A stretch of 18,774 nucleotides of DNA. Origin: Patescibacteria group bacterium (GTDB taxonomy: Bacteria > Patescibacteriota > Gracilibacteria > UM-FILTER-43-11). Where the stretch lies: contig JAJDCE010000035.1 in assembly GCA_029260985.1 (NCBI GenBank), positions 1 through 18,774 on the forward strand, written 5' to 3'. This document shows positions 16,256 to 18,774 of the stretch, one piece after another. The first letter of the stretch is position 1; every line of letters starts with the position of its first letter. The notes under the pieces are model-generated. The model saw only the letters and a program-made list of their open reading frames with translations, was not told the origin of the DNA and did no database searches. A program made the translations under genes and the position numbers.

Positions 16256-16338
16256 TTGTCATTCTGAATTTAATTCAGAATCCCGTGTAATTTTAATTAA
16301 TTGTTGCCAAGGATCCTGAATCAAGTTCAGGATGACAA
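16256..16338. repeat. 83-bp nested-palindrome element (MITE/REP-like)
   Basis: Outer arms of 28 bp, 16256-16283 and 16311-16338, are inverted copies (TTGTCAT...ATGACAA) differing at four positions, all transitions and so wobble-compatible in RNA. Each arm is itself a palindrome: 16261-16281 is a perfect 10+1+10 palindrome, and 16312-16332 has 8-bp arms. The element is flanked on both sides by TAG (16253-16255 and 16339-16341), compatible with a 3-bp target duplication. Similar GTCATTCTGAA/TTCAGGATGAC palindromes are widespread interspersed repeats in bacteria. No coding capacity. Confidence 0.75.
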
Positions 16339-16347
16339 TAGGGAGGA

Positions 16348-18603
16348 TTAGTTTTTTGCCTGTCTATAAACCGTATTCACCAGAAAAGCCAACTCTGCCC
16401 TCGTAAGGAAATGACCCGGCTCATACATCCCGTAAGGAATCAAACCAAGTTCAAAACCCTTGTCCATATATTTTTTAAACCAAGGATCAGTATCTCCGGC
16501 CCATACGGGAATTTCGTAAGCACTCATAATGAGCTTGAGAGCTTCTACTAAATTCACATTTTGATTCGGGCGAAAGGTTCGGTTTCCGTAACCTGAAATA
16601 AAATCCTTTTCCTTGGCATATTCCACATACTTCATCAGTGAGTGCCGCGAATTTACATCCCAAAAACTCACTCTCTTTTTTGCGTACTGAGAAAAATCCA
16701 CAATCTTCTTTGACCCTTTCTCAGTCTCCAAATGATTCTTGCTCTCCAAAATCATTTTAAGCGCTTCCACTCGGTTCACCAGTTGTTCAGGATGAAATCC
16801 ACCATCTTTGTAGCCACTTACAATTTCTTTTTCCGCCAGGGCGCTGATCGCTTGAGCAAAGCGGTGGAATTGAATGTCGTTAAACGTAAAGCCAAGGTTA
16901 CCATAGCTGGTTTCAATCCCAAGCTCAGAGAGCTCACCCTTAAATTGAAATGAGTCGAGCATTTTCTGGATAAGCGGTAAATTCTTATCAAAATCTTCAG
17001 TCAAATCATCATAATCAATCGAAAATTCATAATCATCGTGCCGAACGGAGACAGACATTCGCTTTCGGATTTGCTGATACTTGCGACCCTCATATTCAAA
17101 AGTATAAAGAAAACCTTCAAGCCCTCCCAAAACCACTTCATCATTTTTATAAACCAACTTCCTGCCGCTTAAACTTTTAACAATTTCGTCCAATCTTTCC
17201 TTGGCGGTCAAATGACGTTCATCTTTAGAAATTTGGGAATAATAAAGGGTAACGTTGCCCTCGAAGTTATCTTTCTGAACGGCTTCAGCGAGTAGGTCAG
17301 AGGATCGTTTTTCCCTGTTTTTCTGGAAGCGAAAATCACCAGCGGCCGTGATTTCAAATGGCGGGTCATCAAAACGTAATGTATCGGATAGCGCTGGAAC
17401 CGTAAGGGAAGATTTTGTAAAAGAGAACGCTTCCAGAGCCGGCTTAATTGCCTTCTCCTGCTTTTCAGATTCATCCAGATCAATAGAATAACTGATCCCC
17501 ACCATAGTGTAGCCATAGGGGATATAAATCGTCGTATTTTTATTGGAAAAGCTGGTGTAAGTGATCTTAAAAGCCTTCTCACCGGCAAAGGTGATTTCTT
17601 CTTTTTTATAATCCGGAAAGTTCTCTTGCACCCCTTCTAACTCCTCATCAAGTTTGTCTAAATAACCTTGTCCAACTTCAAATTGATAATCAGAGGTAAA
17701 AACACTGAATCCAACCGGGTTACTCAGGTTTTTTTGAGAAGCAAAAAAGCTATCATCATTAATTTCGATAAACTCCCAACCCTCAGGAAGCGTTACTGAC
17801 GCATGGGGGTACAATTCCTGGACATACTTAAGGTCATCATTGGATTTTTTAAGCCGAGCTAGTTCTGCCTCCAAAAGTCGCTCGGTAGCAATATCCCGAA
17901 TCGGGGTCTTAACAATGTTTTCATCAATCCAGCCCCTCGCCTCCCTCAAGTCCAGAAAAAAACCAACATTTTCCGCATACGAGCGGATGTAGGTCGGGAT
18001 ACCGATATAATTACCTTGTGGATCGAGTGCCGTTCCACCACTGCTCCCATGATCAAAATCGGTATCGGTTTTAAAGTAATTTCGTTCATTAAATTTCTCA
18101 AATCCACTGATCTGACCCTTGGTAATCGTAATCGTTTCACCGCCACTGCCGGGGTATCCAACAACGGTAATCTCAGTCTCCTCTTTTGGAGCAATATTTG
18201 ATTGATAATCCAGAAATTTAAGAGCAGGCAGCGCATTCCCGAATACATCCTTTTCATTGATTTTTAAAAGAGCAATATCCATATCCTTATCCTGGGCAAT
18301 TAACCGCGCTGTGTACTGGCAAACCGGTTCGTCTTTTACGGCAAACGTGATACAAACTTCAAACCCATCCAGTGGCTTAAACTCATCATCATCAAAAATC
18401 ACATGATGATTCGTAATGACAATCCCATCCGGACTCACCACAGTTCCGGAACCACTTCCATAAGCAACCACTTGATCGATAAACAACTTCTTATAGCTGG
18501 TCACCTTTACGGTGGGGTTCATTTGGCTGGAATCTTCATTAGCGCTGGCTAGCCCGGTTGTCAGAAATAAAGCCAGTAGAAGAAGGGGGAGTTTTTTGAG
18601 CAT
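16348..18603 (-). CDS. Secreted trypsin-like protease with PsbP-like and SLH domains, 751 aa
   Basis: Start taken at the ATG at 18603; a TTG two codons upstream is less likely. A Sec signal peptide (LPLLLLALFLTTGLASA, about 5-21) is followed by an S1C (HtrA-like) protease domain, about 35-230, with the triad His67 (TNHHVI), Asp109 (DMDIALLKI) and Ser188 (HGSSGG). No PDZ domain follows. Instead, about 270-397 and 410-555 look like two tandem Mog1/PsbP-fold domains (VTLPEGWEF..., FEITAAGDF..., each ending near a SF-F strand). Three SLH repeats (about 573-620, 645-695, 702-747; GYKDGGFHPEQLVNRVEALK, GYGNRTFRPNQNVNLVEALK, LTRAELAFLV) would hold it on the cell wall. Likely a surface-bound protease of envelope maintenance. 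It diverges from uvrB. Confidence 0.88.
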   Translation of the reverse strand: MLKKLPLLLLALFLTTGLASANEDSSQMNPTVKVTSYKKLFIDQVVAYGSGSGTVVSPDGIVITNHHVIFDDDEFKPLDGFEVCITFAVKDEPVCQYTARLIAQDKDMDIALLKINEKDVFGNALPALKFLDYQSNIAPKEETEITVVGYPGSGGETITITKGQISGFEKFNERNYFKTDTDFDHGSSGGTALDPQGNYIGIPTYIRSYAENVGFFLDLREARGWIDENIVKTPIRDIATERLLEAELARLKKSNDDLKYVQELYPHASVTLPEGWEFIEINDDSFFASQKNLSNPVGFSVFTSDYQFEVGQGYLDKLDEELEGVQENFPDYKKEEITFAGEKAFKITYTSFSNKNTTIYIPYGYTMVGISYSIDLDESEKQEKAIKPALEAFSFTKSSLTVPALSDTLRFDDPPFEITAAGDFRFQKNREKRSSDLLAEAVQKDNFEGNVTLYYSQISKDERHLTAKERLDEIVKSLSGRKLVYKNDEVVLGGLEGFLYTFEYEGRKYQQIRKRMSVSVRHDDYEFSIDYDDLTEDFDKNLPLIQKMLDSFQFKGELSELGIETSYGNLGFTFNDIQFHRFAQAISALAEKEIVSGYKDGGFHPEQLVNRVEALKMILESKNHLETEKGSKKIVDFSQYAKKRVSFWDVNSRHSLMKYVEYAKEKDFISGYGNRTFRPNQNVNLVEALKLIMSAYEIPVWAGDTDPWFKKYMDKGFELGLIPYGMYEPGHFLTRAELAFLVNTVYRQAKN

Positions 18604-18626
18604 GTTCAATGAATTAAGTGAGCTTA

Positions 18627-18635
18627 AGTGTAGCA
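18627..18635 (-). promoter_or_regulatory. Extended -10 of the SLH protease gene
   Basis: On the minus strand TGCTACACT (18635-18627) fits an extended -10. The matching -35 region is only T-rich. The start would be near 18620, giving a leader of about 17 bases without Shine-Dalgarno. Confidence 0.45.
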
Positions 18636-18677
18636 GACTTCAAGTTTGATAAAAAGACGTCAGAATGAATCACAGCC

Positions 18678-18706
18678 TTGCCCCCAATACCCATCTCCTG
18701 TAAAAT
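18678..18706 (+). promoter_or_regulatory. Probable uvrB promoter
   Basis: TTGCCC (18678-18683), 17-bp spacer, TAAAAT (18701-18706). The predicted start is near 18713, only about 14 bases before the uvrB ATG, so the leader is very short. No LexA-type operator was recognised. Confidence 0.55.
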
Positions 18707-18726
18707 AATGGAACGTAATTTTTACA

Positions 18727-18774
18727 ATGAAATTCAATCTTAAATCCGATTACAAACCAGCAGGGGATCAGCCC
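18727..18774 (+). CDS. uvrB: UvrB excinuclease subunit, N-terminal 16 codons only
   Basis: The peptide begins MKFNLKSDYKPAGDQP and runs off the window. F-x-L-x-S-x-[YF]-xPAGDQP is the highly conserved start of UvrB, the damage-verifying helicase-like subunit of nucleotide excision repair. Only the extreme N-terminus is present, so integrity cannot be judged. The gene is divergent from the SLH protease, with 123 bases between the two starts. ATG chosen because the conserved motif follows directly. Confidence 0.88.
   Translation, partial: MKFNLKSDYKPAGDQP

Noticed and set aside
16256..16338. Intrinsic terminator of the SLH protease gene
   Set aside because: The palindromes are not followed by a U-tract on the minus strand; a role as transcript barrier remains possible but unsupported.
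18604..18609. TTG start two codons before the ATG of the SLH protease
   Set aside because: The ATG at 18603 gives a cleaner signal peptide (MLKK) and needs no rare start codon.

Overview
The window looks like chromosomal DNA of an uncultivated bacterium, most likely of the Candidate Phyla Radiation (Patescibacteria). A Peregrinibacteria-like lineage is my best guess, but it is only a guess. The reasons are moderate-to-low GC, compact gene spacing, giant low-complexity secreted proteins, an S-layer-homology (SLH) protease, and the absence of a Shine-Dalgarno motif at essentially every start. The standard code (table 11) fits: TGA ends the nucleotidyltransferase gene and no reading frame needs TGA as glycine, which argues against Gracilibacteria and Absconditabacteria. 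No phage, IS transposase, CRISPR array, tRNA or rRNA is visible.

Layout, left to right. 1-340 holds no gene, only an imperfect direct repeat and an A/T-tract hairpin. 341-2320 (+) is a 659-aa charged helical protein of unknown function with internal repeats. It meets the next gene tail to tail on one TTAA. 2317-6952 (-) is a three-gene alpha-glucan operon read as GT4 glycosyltransferase, GH57 amylase, GH15 glucoamylase, behind the best promoter in the window (TTGAGT-17-TATAAT with an extended -10). 7114-7503 (-) is a 129-aa unknown protein; its terminator overlaps that promoter. 7611-13355 (-) is a 1914-aa secreted surface protein with three glycine-rich modules and Ig-like C-terminal regions.

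13432-16237 (-) carries a sugar-1-phosphate nucleotidyltransferase, a membrane protein equal to the N-terminal half of a polyprenyl-phosphate glycosylphosphotransferase, and the zinc protease HtpX. 16348-18603 (-) is a secreted trypsin-like (S1C) protease with two PsbP-like domains and three SLH domains. 18727-18774 (+) is the first 16 codons of uvrB, divergent from the protease.

Functionally the window splits in two. One half is storage polysaccharide turnover: synthesis by GT4, endo-cleavage or transfer by GH57, release of glucose by GH15. The other half is the cell envelope: giant surface protein, SLH-anchored protease, membrane quality control by HtpX, and glycan precursor genes. The intergenic gaps are unusually structured: a heptanucleotide repeat dyad (4305-4368), a 12-bp repeat dyad (14382-14488), an 83-bp nested palindrome resembling a MITE or REP element (16256-16338), and a possible terminator/antiterminator arrangement (7003-7068). 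I found no clear new defence or mobile system. The most unusual items are these dyads, the giant modular protein with a conserved cysteine pair per module, and the protease-PsbP-SLH fusion.
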